DNA of 64,000 nt from Terribacillus sp. FSL K6-0262 (lineage in GTDB: Bacteria > Bacillota > Bacilli > Bacillales > Amphibacillaceae): contig NZ_CP150277.1 of NCBI RefSeq assembly GCF_037977385.1, positions 3,139,001-3,203,000 of the forward strand, in the 5' to 3' direction. Below the pieces are notes generated by a model, which worked only from the letters and a program-made list of their open reading frames with translations, was not told the DNA's origin and made no database searches. This document shows, in pieces, positions 8,415-18,449 of the stretch (position 1 is the first letter of the stretch; each line of letters opens with the position of its first letter). The translations under genes and the position numbers were made by a program.

Positions 8415-10121
8415 GTGAAGACATTATTCAGTTATCTTAAACCTTATTGGCTCATCATCATCACTTCGTTGATTTTTATCCTGATGGAGCTTTCCGTGGA
8501 ACTGGTGCAGCCATTCCTATTGCAAAAGCTGATCGATGACGGGATTGCCGCTGGTGATGATGGACTGGTGATCGAGCTGGGGCTGGGGATGGCGGCCATT
8601 GCGATAATAGGCTTCGGGGCAGGCATCATCAATATATTCTTTGCCGATCACCTTGGTCAGAGTGTGGGAAAAGAGCTGCGCGATCACATGTATGAGCGCC
8701 TGCAGCAGGCTGGATTGCAGGATATCCAGCGCTTTGGCACGAGTACACTCCTCACGCGGCTTACAAATGACGTCAACCAGATCCAATTGACACTTGTCAT
8801 GTTCTTCCGATTCATGATCAGGGCTCCTTTCCTGATCATCGGGGGGACGGTCATGGCTTTTGTCGTCAACGCGAAGATAGCACTCATTTTATTGATCGTC
8901 ATCCCGATTCTCTTGATGGTGCTCCGATTCATCATGAAGCGCGGCATCCGTTATTTCGGTGTTGTGCAGCGGAGCGTGGACAAGGTGAACCATGTGATGC
9001 GGGAAAATCTTGTCGGTCTTCGTCTGATCAGGATTTTCGTCAGGGAGGAGCAGGAACAGAAGCGTTTTGAAAATACGAGCAATGAACTGCGGCAAAACAT
9101 GCTTCGGGCCTTTCGATATACGGAGCTGTCGGTACCGCTGCTCACTTTGGTGATGAATATCGCTATTTTGGGGATTCTTTATATTGGCGGGATCCAGCAG
9201 CGAACGAATGTCGGGGATATTGTAGCAATCGTGAACTATGCAACAAGGATCACGGGGGCATTGAGTGTCGTCGGTATGCTGATCACCTTCTATGCCAGGG
9301 CAAAAGCGTCCGGTGAACGGATCGGCGATGTTCTTGAATTGGATATTATGACAGGCAAAGGCATGATGACCTCTGAGGATTTTCGCGGCGGCATAGACAT
9401 GCAGCACGTGACATATCGATATCCAAATGGCAAAATTGCCGTCATCGAAGATTTCTCGATGCAAATCAAACCTGGAGAAAGGGTCGCCATACTAGGTGAA
9501 ACAGGCTCTGGAAAATCGACCTTGCTGCAGCTGATGATTGGTTTATTCGAACCCGATCACGGACAAGTGCTGGCCGATGGCATACCGTTAGCCGATTTGG
9601 ATATCAAGTCTTTCAGGAAGCAGGTAGGTTTTGTCTCTCAGGATGTACAGCTGTTTTCCGGCACGATCCGGGAGAATATCGCTTGGGGCATTCCAGATGC
9701 CAGCGATGAAGCCATCACCCGCGCTGCAAAGGATGCCCAGATTTACGATACGATTGCCAAGCTGCCTGATAAGCTTGATACGGAACTCGGGCAAAATGGC
9801 ATCAATCTTTCCGGCGGACAGAAGCAGCGGCTGACGATTGCCAGGGCTTTGCTGTTGGATCCATCTCTATTGCTGCTTGACGATAGTACCAGTGCACTGG
9901 ATTTGCAGACGGAACGCAAATTATTGGATGCGCTCAAACGATATGAGTGTACGACAGTGCTGGTGACACAAAAACTCAGCACAGCCATGCAATGCGATCG
10001 GATCCTCATTGTGGAAGACGGAAAACGAACAGCGTATGGCACTGCGGAGGAACTTCTCGATCAATCAGCGTTATTCCGCGCAATCCAGGCTTCGCAGAAG
10101 CAGAGGGAGGCGACGTCATGA
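8415..10121 (+). CDS. Heterodimeric ABC exporter, subunit with the degenerate ATPase site (YfiB-like)
   Basis: A half-transporter of 568 residues: six membrane segments over about residues 10-300, then a nucleotide-binding domain. Walker A GETGSGKST is near residue 361 and the signature LSGGQKQR is canonical. Walker B reads LLLLDDSTSALD, so the catalytic glutamate is aspartate, and the switch histidine is replaced by glutamine (VTQKLST). This pattern marks the degenerate half of TM287/288- or BmrC/BmrD-type multidrug exporters. Start is GTG at 8415 after GGGGGAAGG. The stop overlaps the next gene as ATGA. Substrate unknown; size and order resemble B. subtilis yfiB-yfiC. Confidence 0.88.
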   Translation: MKTLFSYLKPYWLIIITSLIFILMELSVELVQPFLLQKLIDDGIAAGDDGLVIELGLGMAAIAIIGFGAGIINIFFADHLGQSVGKELRDHMYERLQQAGLQDIQRFGTSTLLTRLTNDVNQIQLTLVMFFRFMIRAPFLIIGGTVMAFVVNAKIALILLIVIPILLMVLRFIMKRGIRYFGVVQRSVDKVNHVMRENLVGLRLIRIFVREEQEQKRFENTSNELRQNMLRAFRYTELSVPLLTLVMNIAILGILYIGGIQQRTNVGDIVAIVNYATRITGALSVVGMLITFYARAKASGERIGDVLELDIMTGKGMMTSEDFRGGIDMQHVTYRYPNGKIAVIEDFSMQIKPGERVAILGETGSGKSTLLQLMIGLFEPDHGQVLADGIPLADLDIKSFRKQVGFVSQDVQLFSGTIRENIAWGIPDASDEAITRAAKDAQIYDTIAKLPDKLDTELGQNGINLSGGQKQRLTIARALLLDPSLLLLDDSTSALDLQTERKLLDALKRYECTTVLVTQKLSTAMQCDRILIVEDGKRTAYGTAEELLDQSALFRAIQASQKQREATS

Positions 10122-11941
10122 AAAAGCTATCAGCAGCGTTTCGGTACAAACGGCCGGTATATTCGGCCGGTTCCCGTAAACAAAAAGCGAAGGTAGACAA
10201 TCCAAAAGAGACACTCCTAAGGATCTGGCGTTATATGCTCCTGGAAAAGCGGCTGCTTTTCAGTACACTTGGCATGATAGTTGTCAGCTCTGTCTTAGCA
10301 CTGATCGGACCTGTCATCCTTGGTCATGTCGTCGACCATTTTGTCAGCGGGGATTATACGGCAGGATATTTGCTGAGGCAGCTGGGCTGGCTGCTGCTCG
10401 TTTATACAGCTGTTGCTGTGATGACATTTTTGCAGGGGTATTGGATGATCACCATCTCCCAGACAGCTGTATACACAATCAGGAAGGATTTGTTTATGCA
10501 TCTGCAGAAGCTGAAGCTTTCCTTCTTTGATAAACGGCAGCATGGAGAGCTGATGAGCCGCATGACCAATGATGTGGATAATATCTCGACGACGCTGAAT
10601 ACGTCGATGGTCCAGGTCGTTTCCAGCATCATCACCTTTATCGGCATACTGGGAGTCATGTTGAGCTTGAGCCCGATTCTCACGATCATTACCCTGCTGG
10701 TTGTGCCGATCATGTTCATCGGAATCAAATGGATCACCAACCGCACTCGTCATGCCTTCCGGATACAGCAGCAGGCTGTCAGCAGCGTGAACGGTTTTGC
10801 AGAGGAAAGCATTTCCGGTCAAGCCGTCATCAAAGCCTATGCCCAGGAATCCAGAGTGATCGGTGCTTTCCGTGATAGGACAAAGCAGCTGCAGCAAGCC
10901 GGTTTCTGGGCCCAAACATTCTCAGGTTTCATCCCCAAGTGGATGAATATGCTGAATAACATCAGCTTTGCGGTCATTGCCGGTGTCGGCGCCCTTTTGA
11001 TTGGAAATGGATGGGCCGGTATAACAATCGGAACGATCGTTATCTTCCTGGAATATTCAAGGCAGTTCACACGTCCGCTGAACGACTTGGCAAACCAATT
11101 CAATTCGTTGTTCTCGGCACTTGCCGGTGCTGAACGGGTTTTTGGAATTTTGGATGAGCAGGAAGAACATGAGGAAACGGCGAAACAAACAGTACCGCGG
11201 CTTAAAGGAAATATTCGGTTCGAGAATGTGACCTTCGCTTATGAAGGGGAGCCGGCGCTGAAAGATATCAGCTTTTCTGTCCGATCGGGGCAGACAGCCG
11301 CTTTTGTCGGACCGACGGGTTCGGGCAAGACGACGATCATGAATTTGATCGCAGGATTCTACCAGCCTGACAGCGGTCAGATCACGATGGATGGCATGCC
11401 GCTGTCCAAGCTGGACTTGGGCAGCTACCGAAATCGGATAGGGGTGGTCTTACAGCAGGATTTCCTATTCAAGGGAACCATCATGGATAATATTCGCTAT
11501 GGCAGATTGGATGCCACGGATGACCAAGTGATCGAGGCAGCCAAAGCGGCCAATGCACATCGGTTCATCACCCGGCTTCCCGATGGTTATAATACTTTAA
11601 TCGGTCAGGACGGCGGCGGACTCAGTCACGGTCAGCGCCAGCTTCTCTCCATTGCCAAAGCATTGCTGCGGGATCCGGATATCCTCTTGCTGGATGAGGC
11701 GACCTCCAGTATCGATACAATAACGGAGCATAGGATTCAGCAAGCGATGCAGGTTTTGATGGAAGGTCGTACAAGTATTGTGGTGGCGCACCGGCTCAAT
11801 ACAATCGAACAGGCTGATACTATTTTTGTGCTGCAGGATGGTGAGTTGATCGAGCAGGGAAACCATCAGGAGCTCATGAAGCAAAAAGGTTTTTATGCAG
11901 CGCTGCAGAACGAGAAAAAGCAGCATGCTTCCACCAGCTGA
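10118..11941 (+). CDS. Heterodimeric ABC exporter, catalytic subunit (YfiC-like)
   Basis: 607 residues: a 45-residue basic N-terminal extension, six membrane segments (about 45-335) and a nucleotide-binding domain. Walker A GPTGSGKTT is near residue 397, Walker B ILLLDEATSSID has the catalytic glutamate and the H-loop reads VAHRLNT, but the signature is LSHGQRQ instead of LSGGQ. It thus supplies the active Walker site and the weak signature, complementing the preceding subunit. The ATG at 10118 follows GGGAGG and overlaps the upstream stop. Probably a lipid or drug exporter in the cytoplasmic membrane. Confidence 0.88.
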   Translation: MKKLSAAFRYKRPVYSAGSRKQKAKVDNPKETLLRIWRYMLLEKRLLFSTLGMIVVSSVLALIGPVILGHVVDHFVSGDYTAGYLLRQLGWLLLVYTAVAVMTFLQGYWMITISQTAVYTIRKDLFMHLQKLKLSFFDKRQHGELMSRMTNDVDNISTTLNTSMVQVVSSIITFIGILGVMLSLSPILTIITLLVVPIMFIGIKWITNRTRHAFRIQQQAVSSVNGFAEESISGQAVIKAYAQESRVIGAFRDRTKQLQQAGFWAQTFSGFIPKWMNMLNNISFAVIAGVGALLIGNGWAGITIGTIVIFLEYSRQFTRPLNDLANQFNSLFSALAGAERVFGILDEQEEHEETAKQTVPRLKGNIRFENVTFAYEGEPALKDISFSVRSGQTAAFVGPTGSGKTTIMNLIAGFYQPDSGQITMDGMPLSKLDLGSYRNRIGVVLQQDFLFKGTIMDNIRYGRLDATDDQVIEAAKAANAHRFITRLPDGYNTLIGQDGGGLSHGQRQLLSIAKALLRDPDILLLDEATSSIDTITEHRIQQAMQVLMEGRTSIVVAHRLNTIEQADTIFVLQDGELIEQGNHQELMKQKGFYAALQNEKKQHASTS

Positions 11942-11951
11942 GACCGTCGTG

Positions 11952-11978
11952 AATCGTTAGATGTTGCGATTTTTTTTA
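11952..11978 (+). terminator. Weak terminator candidate after the ABC exporter
   Basis: AATCG and CGATT can pair across a 10-base loop, followed by a run of T up to 11978. The stem is only five pairs. No clear promoter is seen between here and accB. Confidence 0.35.
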
Positions 11979-12050
11979 CCTTTGCGTAAAATATGTTAGT
12001 GATAATCATGTCTGAATCATTATGCAGGACCATTGTAAAGGAGTGCCAAT

Positions 12051-12527
12051 ATGCTTAAATTAGAAGAACTGAAAGAACTTATCACCTTGATTGACCAATC
12101 TTCGATAGATGAATTCGATTATGAAACCGAAGGGGAAAAAGTCTCCCTTCGCAAAAAAAATGAGGTTGTACAAGTCGCAGCTGCGCCAGCACCAATCCAG
12201 CCGGCGGCAAGCGCTCCGCAAGCTCCTGCAGCTGCAGCACAGCCGGAACCGGCAGTGCAAGCTCCAGAAGCCGCTGCGAAAAATTATGATCACGAAATCA
12301 CTTCACTCATGGTCGGAACGTTCTACAGCAAACCGAACCCAGATTCCGATGTCTTCGTCAAAGTAGGCGATCGAGTGGAAAAAGACACAGTCGTATGCAT
12401 CGTGGAAGCGATGAAATTATTCAATGAAATCACTGCAGATGTATCTGGTGAAATCGTCGAAGTGCTTGTGGAAAACGGAGAGCTTGTTGAATATGGACAA
12501 CCTCTGTTCAGAGTGAAAGCTAACTAA
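12051..12527 (+). CDS. accB: Acetyl-CoA carboxylase, biotin carboxyl carrier protein
   Basis: 158 residues: an N-terminal helix region, a linker rich in Ala, Pro and Gln at about 40-80, and the C-terminal biotinyl domain whose motif [10 protein letters not shown] carries the biotinylated lysine. It carries carboxybiotin between biotin carboxylase and carboxyltransferase in the first step of fatty acid synthesis. AAAGGAG precedes the ATG. Followed 14 bases later by accC. Confidence 0.97.
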   Translation: MLKLEELKELITLIDQSSIDEFDYETEGEKVSLRKKNEVVQVAAAPAPIQPAASAPQAPAAAAQPEPAVQAPEAAAKNYDHEITSLMVGTFYSKPNPDSDVFVKVGDRVEKDTVVCIVEAMKLFNEITADVSGEIVEVLVENGELVEYGQPLFRVKAN

Positions 12528-12541
12528 GGGGTTGACTCGTT

Positions 12542-13891
12542 GTGATTAAGAAATTATTGATTGCCAACCGAGGAGAGATTGCTGTCCGGATTATCCGTGC
12601 CTGTAAGGAACTGGGCATCGAGACAGTGGCCATCTACTCGGAAGCAGATAAAGAAGCATTGCATGTACAGCTGGCGGACGAAGCATATTGCGTGGGTCCG
12701 GCAGCAAGTAAGGACAGTTACTTGAATTTCTCGAATATCATCAGTGTAGCGACATTGACTGGTGTCGATGCCATCCATCCAGGTTATGGTTTCCTGGCGG
12801 AGAATCCTGATTTTGCAGAGCTGTGTGCCGAATGCAACATCACGTTCGTCGGTCCAAGCGCTTATGCCATCAATAAAATGGGGACCAAGGACGTTGCGCG
12901 TGAAACGATGCGCGAAGCTGGTGTCCCAGTCGTACCAGGATCCAACGGTATCGTTGCAGACGCTGAAGAAGGCAAGCAGGTTGCCCGGGAAATCGGTTAT
13001 CCGGTCATCATCAAAGCAACAGCCGGCGGAGGCGGCAAGGGTATCCGAATCGCCCGCACCGAGGAAGAGCTTGTAAAAGGTATCAGTGTCACCCAGCAGG
13101 AAGCAGCTACAGCTTTCGGAAACCCTGGTGTCTACTTAGAGAAATACATAGAAGATTTCCGTCATGTGGAGATCCAGGTGCTTGCTGATAATCACGGGAA
13201 TGCCATCCATTTAGGTGAACGTGATTGTACAATACAGCGTCGTATGCAGAAGCTGATCGAAGAATCTCCTTCACCTGCCCTTACCCCGGAAATCCGTGAG
13301 AAAATGGGGGAAGCAGCTGTCAAAGCGGCGCTCGCTGTTGATTATTCCGGTGCTGGTACGATTGAATTCATCTTCGATCGCAGAGATCAAACATTCTACT
13401 TCATGGAGATGAACACACGTATCCAGGTGGAACATCCAGTGACGGAGCTTGTTACTGGTGTCGACTTGATCAAGGAACAAATTCATATCGCCAACAACGA
13501 AACCTTGCGTTATACACAAGAGGACATCACTTTTGAGGGCTGGGCCATCGAGTGCCGGATCAATGCAGAGAATCCGTTCAAAAACTTCATGCCTTCACCA
13601 GGTAAAATCGATCTTTACCTTGCTCCTGGCGGCTATGGTGTCCGTGTGGACGGTGCGGCCTATCCGGGGTATGCAATCCCGCCGTTCTATGACAGTATGG
13701 TTGCGAAGCTGATTGCATTTGGTAAAACACGCGATGAAGCCGTGGCTCGGATGAAACGGGCATTGGGTGAATTCGTCATTGAAGGTGTCCATACGACAAT
13801 CCCGTTCCATGCCCGCATGATGGAGCATCCGGTATTCGTTGAAGGGGATTTCAATACGAATTTCCTTGAGAATTATACAATCATGGAGTAA
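12542..13891 (+). CDS. accC: Acetyl-CoA carboxylase, biotin carboxylase subunit
   Basis: 449 residues (B. subtilis 450): N-terminal [20 protein letters not shown], an ATP-grasp domain with the glycine loop [13 protein letters not shown], the motif [15 protein letters not shown], and the C-terminal biotin carboxylase domain. It carboxylates the biotin on AccB using ATP and bicarbonate. Start is GTG at 12542, with AAGGGG a little upstream. Forms an operon with accB and yqhY. Confidence 0.97.
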   Translation: MIKKLLIANRGEIAVRIIRACKELGIETVAIYSEADKEALHVQLADEAYCVGPAASKDSYLNFSNIISVATLTGVDAIHPGYGFLAENPDFAELCAECNITFVGPSAYAINKMGTKDVARETMREAGVPVVPGSNGIVADAEEGKQVAREIGYPVIIKATAGGGGKGIRIARTEEELVKGISVTQQEAATAFGNPGVYLEKYIEDFRHVEIQVLADNHGNAIHLGERDCTIQRRMQKLIEESPSPALTPEIREKMGEAAVKAALAVDYSGAGTIEFIFDRRDQTFYFMEMNTRIQVEHPVTELVTGVDLIKEQIHIANNETLRYTQEDITFEGWAIECRINAENPFKNFMPSPGKIDLYLAPGGYGVRVDGAAYPGYAIPPFYDSMVAKLIAFGKTRDEAVARMKRALGEFVIEGVHTTIPFHARMMEHPVFVEGDFNTNFLENYTIME

Positions 13892-13914
13892 AAAACCTAA
13901 AGGATGTGAGATCT

Positions 13915-14304
13915 TTGCAAGAGCAATCTTTCGTATCGATCGGTCATAAAGGCGAGCTTGGCAATGTCATGGTATCGCCTGCCGTCATCGAGGTGATAGC
14001 AGGAATTGCAGCAAGTGAAGTGAAAGGTGTCATATCGATGCGCGGCGGGTTTGCTACGGGAGTCGCAGAAAAGCTGGGCAAGAAGGCGCATGGGAAAGGC
14101 ATCAAAGTAGAACTGACGGAGCAAGGAGTCGCCATCGACGTCTTTGTCACCGTCAGTGCCGACTGCAGGATGCCTGAAGTTGCAAAAAACGTCCAGCAGA
14201 ACATCCGCCAGGCTTTACAGACGATGACGGCACTTGCGACGAAAGAGATCAATGTCCATATTGTAGGTATACAACTCGAACAAAAAGCGGACACTGTCGA
14301 ATAG
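13915..14304 (+). CDS. yqhY: YqhY, Asp23/Gls24 family protein
   Basis: About 129 residues of the Asp23/Gls24 fold: GELGNVMVSPAVIEVIAG, SEVKGVISMRGG, and VTVSADCRMPEVAKNVQQN. In Firmicutes YqhY is encoded beside accBC and has been linked to control of acetyl-CoA carboxylase activity; its position here supports the same role. A TTG start at 13915 is favoured because AAAGGATGTG at 13899-13908 is well placed; a GTG at 13906 lies inside that ribosome site. Followed by a strong terminator. Confidence 0.9.
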   Translation: MQEQSFVSIGHKGELGNVMVSPAVIEVIAGIAASEVKGVISMRGGFATGVAEKLGKKAHGKGIKVELTEQGVAIDVFVTVSADCRMPEVAKNVQQNIRQALQTMTALATKEINVHIVGIQLEQKADTVE

Positions 14305-14317
14305 ACCGTATTCGCTG

Positions 14318-14358
14318 GAAAAGACCTTGGCTGGTTCCGCCCCGAGGTCTTTTCTTTT
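14318..14358 (+). terminator. Intrinsic terminator of accB-accC-yqhY
   Basis: GAAAAGACCTTGG at 14318-14330 pairs with CCGAGGTCTTTTC at 14342-14354 (13 pairs, one G-T), followed by T-rich sequence. Confidence 0.85.
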
Positions 14359-14385
14359 GTTCAAAGATAGATTTAACCCTATATA
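14357..14385 (+). promoter_or_regulatory. Sigma-A promoter before nusB
   Basis: TTGTTC at 14357-14362, a 17-base spacer, TATATA at 14380-14385. It lies just after the yqhY terminator and 43 bases before nusB, so it likely drives nusB through ispA. Confidence 0.6.
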
Positions 14386-14427
14386 TCATGTTATGATTTG
14401 ATGAGATAAGTTAAAAGGAGATAGAAT

Positions 14428-14811
14428 ATGAAACGACGTACGGCACGGGAAACTGCCTTCCAGGTCCTCTTTCAATTGGACATGAACGATATTCAGCCGG
14501 AAGAGGCTGTGGAAAATGTATTAGGAGAGCCGCTTGAGAATGCTTTTTTGGCAAGCCTCATCAACGGTGTATTGGAGCATAAAGCTGCAATCGATGCGAA
14601 AATTGCCGAGCATTTGGAGAATTGGTCATTCGATCGGCTTGCCAGTGTGGAGAAGACGGCATTGCGTATAGCCGTATATGAGCTGCTTCATCACACAGAT
14701 GTACCGCAAGGCGTAGTCATCAACGAAGCCATTGAGATATCCAACTTGTTCGGGGATGAAAAATCCGGTAAATTCGTTAATGGAGTACTATCCAGAATCA
14801 TTAAAAACTAA
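14428..14811 (+). CDS. nusB: Transcription antitermination factor NusB
   Basis: 127 residues (B. subtilis 131), all helical. N-terminal MKRRTARETAFQVLFQLDM and C-terminal TDVPQGVVINEAIEISNLF are typical. NusB with NusE binds boxA RNA and supports rRNA antitermination. AAAAGGAG precedes the ATG. First gene of a set of closely spaced genes ending with ispA. Confidence 0.96.
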   Translation: MKRRTARETAFQVLFQLDMNDIQPEEAVENVLGEPLENAFLASLINGVLEHKAAIDAKIAEHLENWSFDRLASVEKTALRIAVYELLHHTDVPQGVVINEAIEISNLFGDEKSGKFVNGVLSRIIKN

Positions 14812-14825
14812 GGGAGCGGATGAGC

Positions 14826-15686
14826 ATGACAGCAGAATTGATCTATGGTAAAGAACTCGCAGCAACTATTCGGGAAGAACTGAAACAAGAAGCAGCAGCA
14901 TTGAAAAAACAAGATATTCTGCCTCATCTGACCGTTGTTCTAGTCGGAGACGATCCTGCCTCCAGATCTTATGTGAAAGGAAAAGAGAAGGCATCCGCAG
15001 AAATCGGGATCAGCTCAGAGCTGATCGAGCTGCCAAGCTCGACGACACAGACGGAATTACTGGATCTCATACAGCGTCTGAACTCGGATAAGGACGTGAA
15101 TGGAATCCTGGTCCAATTACCTCTTCCAGCCCATATCGATGAACAAGCTGTCATCGACAGCATCGATCCGGAGAAGGATGTAGATGGGTTCCATCCTGCC
15201 AATGTAGGGAAAATGATGCTCGGGGAAGATACATATTATCCATGCACACCTTATGGCATCATTCAGATGCTCAAATCGAAAAATGTTGATATTGCAGGCA
15301 AGACTGCTGTCATCGTCGGACGCAGCAATATTGTCGGCAAGCCAGTCGGACAGCTTTTGCTCAATGAGCATGCGACTGTCATCCATACCCATTCACGCAC
15401 GCCGGACCTCAGAAGCTTTACGAAGCAAGCAGATATCCTTGTCGTAGCAGTCGGCCGTGAACATATGATCAAGGCGGAGGATATCAAGGAAGGTGCCATC
15501 GTGATCGACGTCGGTGTCAATCGAAATGCAGCCGGTAAGCTGACAGGTGATGTCGATTTCGAACACGCGAAAGAAGTGGCTTCGATCATCACACCGGTAC
15601 CAGGCGGTGTAGGACCGATGACCATCACCATGCTGATGCACAATACGATAAAAGCAGCCAGACGCCAGGCAGCGGCAGTCGTATAA
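14826..15686 (+). CDS. folD: Methylenetetrahydrofolate dehydrogenase / methenyltetrahydrofolate cyclohydrolase
   Basis: Bifunctional folate enzyme of 286 residues that interconverts methylene-, methenyl- and formyl-tetrahydrofolate. Signatures: VGDDPASRSYVKGKEKA with the catalytic lysine, NGILVQLPLP, and the NADP-binding IVGRSNIVGKPVGQLLL, followed by PVPGGVGPMTITML. The start at 14826 gives AGGGAG a 9-base spacing; the ATG at 14820 is only three bases from it. Sits between nusB and xseA as in B. subtilis. Confidence 0.95.
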   Translation: MTAELIYGKELAATIREELKQEAAALKKQDILPHLTVVLVGDDPASRSYVKGKEKASAEIGISSELIELPSSTTQTELLDLIQRLNSDKDVNGILVQLPLPAHIDEQAVIDSIDPEKDVDGFHPANVGKMMLGEDTYYPCTPYGIIQMLKSKNVDIAGKTAVIVGRSNIVGKPVGQLLLNEHATVIHTHSRTPDLRSFTKQADILVVAVGREHMIKAEDIKEGAIVIDVGVNRNAAGKLTGDVDFEHAKEVASIITPVPGGVGPMTITMLMHNTIKAARRQAAAVV

Positions 15687-15700
15687 GGAGCAAATCCAGC

Positions 15701-17047
15701 ATGAGTGATGATCGTTATTTGACCGTGACCGCCCTGACCCGTTACATGAAGCGGAAGCTGGAAACGGACAAGCATTTGAAGGATATCTGGCTCAGGGCGG
15801 AGATATCCAACTTCAAGCATCACAGCCGCGGCCATATGTATATGACATTGAAAGATGACGGAGCCAGGATCCAGTCCGTCATGTTTGCCGGACAAAATAA
15901 AGGCCTGAAATTCGTCCCGGAGAACGGCATGACCGTCCTTATCCGCGGTGAGATTGGCTTATATGAGCCCCAGGGTCAATATCAGCTTTATATCCAGCAT
16001 ATGGAGCCGGATGGAGTTGGGGCACTTTACCAGGCCTATGAACAGCTGAAAGAGAAGCTGGAAAAGGAAGGGCTGTTTTCTGCTGATCATAAAAAAGCCC
16101 TTCCTGCTTATCCCGAGCATATCGGCGTCATTACATCCCCGACCGGAGCAGCTGTCAGGGATATCCTGACAACGATCAAACGGCGCTATCCGATTGTCAG
16201 AGTGACGGTGCTTCCTGTTTCCGTGCAAGGTGATCGTTCCGCTCCGTCGCTTGTCCATGCGCTGTCTTATGCAGAAGAGCATGATTTCGATGTCCTGATC
16301 ATCGGACGTGGCGGCGGCTCGATCGAAGAGCTTTGGAGCTTCAACGAAGAGATGGTCGCCCGTGCCATCCACCGTGTAAGCATACCGATCATCTCGGCTG
16401 TCGGGCACGAGACGGATTTCACGATCAGTGATTTCGTAGCCGATGTCCGGGCCGCTACCCCGACCGGAGCCGCTGAATTGGCTGTTCCGGCACGGGAGGA
16501 GCTGCAGCACCGCATAGCGCAGCTCACCAATAGGATGCAGTACGTTGTAAGTCAATCTTATCGGCAGGAAGCAAACAGGCTAGCCAAGCTTCGGGGATCA
16601 TATGCCTTCCGCTATCCTGAACAGCTGTTAAGGCAGAAGGAAATAGAACTGGATAAGCTTTCCGATCGGCTGGGCAGGGCAGGGGCGTCTGCTGTTTCAG
16701 CAAGGAGGCAGCACTTTACGGCACTGATGAATCGCCTTGCCCTTGTACATCCGGGCAAGCAGGCGCAGCATCATGGACAGCAGCTGGCAGTATTGCAAAA
16801 CAGGCTGCAGCAGGCTATGCAAAAGAGACATGAAGGAGAGCGGCAGAAGTTCCTTCATCAAATCAATAAGCTATCCTTATTGAACCCATTGGAGACGATG
16901 AAACGGGGATATAGCATCTCCTATAAAGAGGAAACCCTTTTGAAGAGCGTGGATCAGGTTACCGAAGGCGATGATGTGCAAATCCATCTTGCAGATGGCA
17001 CGATAGATTGTATCGTCAAGGAAGTAAAGGAGGATACAAATGGCTGA
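15701..17047 (+). CDS. xseA: Exodeoxyribonuclease VII large subunit
   Basis: 448 residues, the same as B. subtilis. N-terminal OB fold (about 1-100) with [20 protein letters not shown], then the catalytic domain with [29 protein letters not shown] and [17 protein letters not shown], and a coiled-coil region of about 270-400 that binds XseB. Degrades single-stranded DNA from either end. Its last 8 bases overlap xseB. Confidence 0.96.
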   Translation: MSDDRYLTVTALTRYMKRKLETDKHLKDIWLRAEISNFKHHSRGHMYMTLKDDGARIQSVMFAGQNKGLKFVPENGMTVLIRGEIGLYEPQGQYQLYIQHMEPDGVGALYQAYEQLKEKLEKEGLFSADHKKALPAYPEHIGVITSPTGAAVRDILTTIKRRYPIVRVTVLPVSVQGDRSAPSLVHALSYAEEHDFDVLIIGRGGGSIEELWSFNEEMVARAIHRVSIPIISAVGHETDFTISDFVADVRAATPTGAAELAVPAREELQHRIAQLTNRMQYVVSQSYRQEANRLAKLRGSYAFRYPEQLLRQKEIELDKLSDRLGRAGASAVSARRQHFTALMNRLALVHPGKQAQHHGQQLAVLQNRLQQAMQKRHEGERQKFLHQINKLSLLNPLETMKRGYSISYKEETLLKSVDQVTEGDDVQIHLADGTIDCIVKEVKEDTNG

Positions 17048-17273
17048 GGAGAAAAAACAAAGCTTCGAGGAAGCGATGCAGCAGCTGGAGGAGATTGTGA
17101 GCAAGCTCGAGCAAGGTGATGTACCGCTTGAGCAGGCAATCGGCTATTACCAGGAAGGTATGAAGCTCTCCAAGATTTGCGGCGATAAACTGGAGCAAGT
17201 CGAGAAGCAAATGGTGGAAATCGTGAATAATGCCGGTGAAACCGAGCCATTCACTGTACAGGAGGAAGACTGA
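17040..17273 (+). CDS. xseB: Exodeoxyribonuclease VII small subunit
   Basis: 77 residues, a two-helix hairpin: [20 protein letters not shown], then [20 protein letters not shown]. The family motif LE.G..PLE is visible. Several copies wrap the XseA coiled coil. Starts inside the xseA 3' end and stops immediately before the ispA start. Confidence 0.95.
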   Translation: MAEEKKQSFEEAMQQLEEIVSKLEQGDVPLEQAIGYYQEGMKLSKICGDKLEQVEKQMVEIVNNAGETEPFTVQEED

Positions 17274-18161
17274 GTGAGTGAATCGTTGCAGGATTATTTG
17301 AAGACGGAGCAGCATCGCATCAATATGTATATGATCGGTTTGCTCGAAAAGGATAAGATGCTTCCGGCTGCTCTATCGGAATCCGTCCTTTACAGCATGC
17401 GGGCTGGGGGAAAACGCCTCCGCCCGATTTTGATGCAGGCAGCATTCGAATCCTTCGGCGGTCAAGGCGATAGGGTTCTGCCGGCAGCTGCCGCACTTGA
17501 AATGGTGCATACTTACTCCTTGATCCATGATGATCTGCCGGCAATGGACGATGATGATTATCGCCGCGGACAGCTGACGAATCACAAGAAGTTCGGGGAG
17601 GCTACAGCCATTTTGGCAGGCGATGCACTATTGACAAGAAGTTTTTCCGTCATCGGGCAAGCGGACGATTTGAGGCCCGATGAGAAGGTATTTCTTATGT
17701 CCTATCTGTCGGAAGCAGCCGGTGCGACGGGCATGATTGCCGGCCAAGCTCTTGATATGGAAGCAGAAGGAAAAGAGAGCCTGCTGCATGAATTAGAGCA
17801 AATACATATTCTGAAAACGGGCAAGTTATTAACATATGCGATCGTTGCCGGTGCCTTTTTGGCTGGAGCCAAGCAGGAAACACTGGAGCTGATGAAGCAG
17901 TTCGGTATGTATATCGGCCTGATCTTCCAAATACAAGATGATATCCTGGATGTGACCGGTGATGAATCCGTGATCGGAAAGCCGGTCGGCAGTGATGAAG
18001 CGAACAAAAAAAGTACGTATCCAAAACTGCTTGGTCTTGAAGGAGCAAAAGAACAAATGGAGAAGTATGTCGACCTTGCCCATCAATGCCTGGAGCAAGC
18101 GATTATCAAGTCATCCAGACTGCATGAGCTGACTGTCTATTTGAGCAGGAGGACGAGCTGA
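17274..18161 (+). CDS. ispA: Geranyl/farnesyl diphosphate synthase
   Basis: 295 residues (B. subtilis 296). A trans-prenyltransferase condensing isopentenyl diphosphate with allylic diphosphates. The first aspartate-rich motif is in LIHDDLPAMDDDDYRRG and the second in FQIQDDILDVTGD; GGKRLRPIL is the substrate-binding motif. Start is GTG at 17274, abutting the xseB stop, with AGGAGGAAG before it. The isoprenoid link to dxs, 290 bases downstream, is usual in Bacillaceae. Confidence 0.95.
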   Translation: MSESLQDYLKTEQHRINMYMIGLLEKDKMLPAALSESVLYSMRAGGKRLRPILMQAAFESFGGQGDRVLPAAAALEMVHTYSLIHDDLPAMDDDDYRRGQLTNHKKFGEATAILAGDALLTRSFSVIGQADDLRPDEKVFLMSYLSEAAGATGMIAGQALDMEAEGKESLLHELEQIHILKTGKLLTYAIVAGAFLAGAKQETLELMKQFGMYIGLIFQIQDDILDVTGDESVIGKPVGSDEANKKSTYPKLLGLEGAKEQMEKYVDLAHQCLEQAIIKSSRLHELTVYLSRRTS

Positions 18162-18449
18162 CTGTTATTGATTGTAAGCTTGAGGCCAACTGTGATATAT
18201 TGCTACTAGGAATATAGGACAGAACTGATACGTACGAACATAGAAAACGCCGTTATCACATATGTGCTAGCGGCTATTTTTAAATAGGCTCCTGCACGGC
18301 CGAAAGTGCAGAAATTGTCTGGATATGATGTAGGCAGGAAAAAACAGGGTAAAGGCCTACAGGAATAAATTCTTCGTCCGGCGCAGAAATGTACCTATTT
18401 ATACTATGCTGTCTGGCTGATCAGGCTGATGACAAAAGGGGAAGGTAAT
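18162..18449 (+). other. Intergenic stretch between ispA and dxs
   Basis: 288 bases without a gene. It holds one strong terminator (18249-18281). A TATACT hexamer at 18400-18405 could be a -10 for dxs, but I see no -35 at proper spacing. Nothing else recognised. Confidence 0.6.
18249..18281 (+). terminator. Intrinsic terminator after ispA
   Basis: GCCGTTA at 18249-18255 pairs with TAGCGGC at 18268-18274, with an inner CACATATGTG palindrome that extends the hairpin, followed by TATTTTT. Confidence 0.85.
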
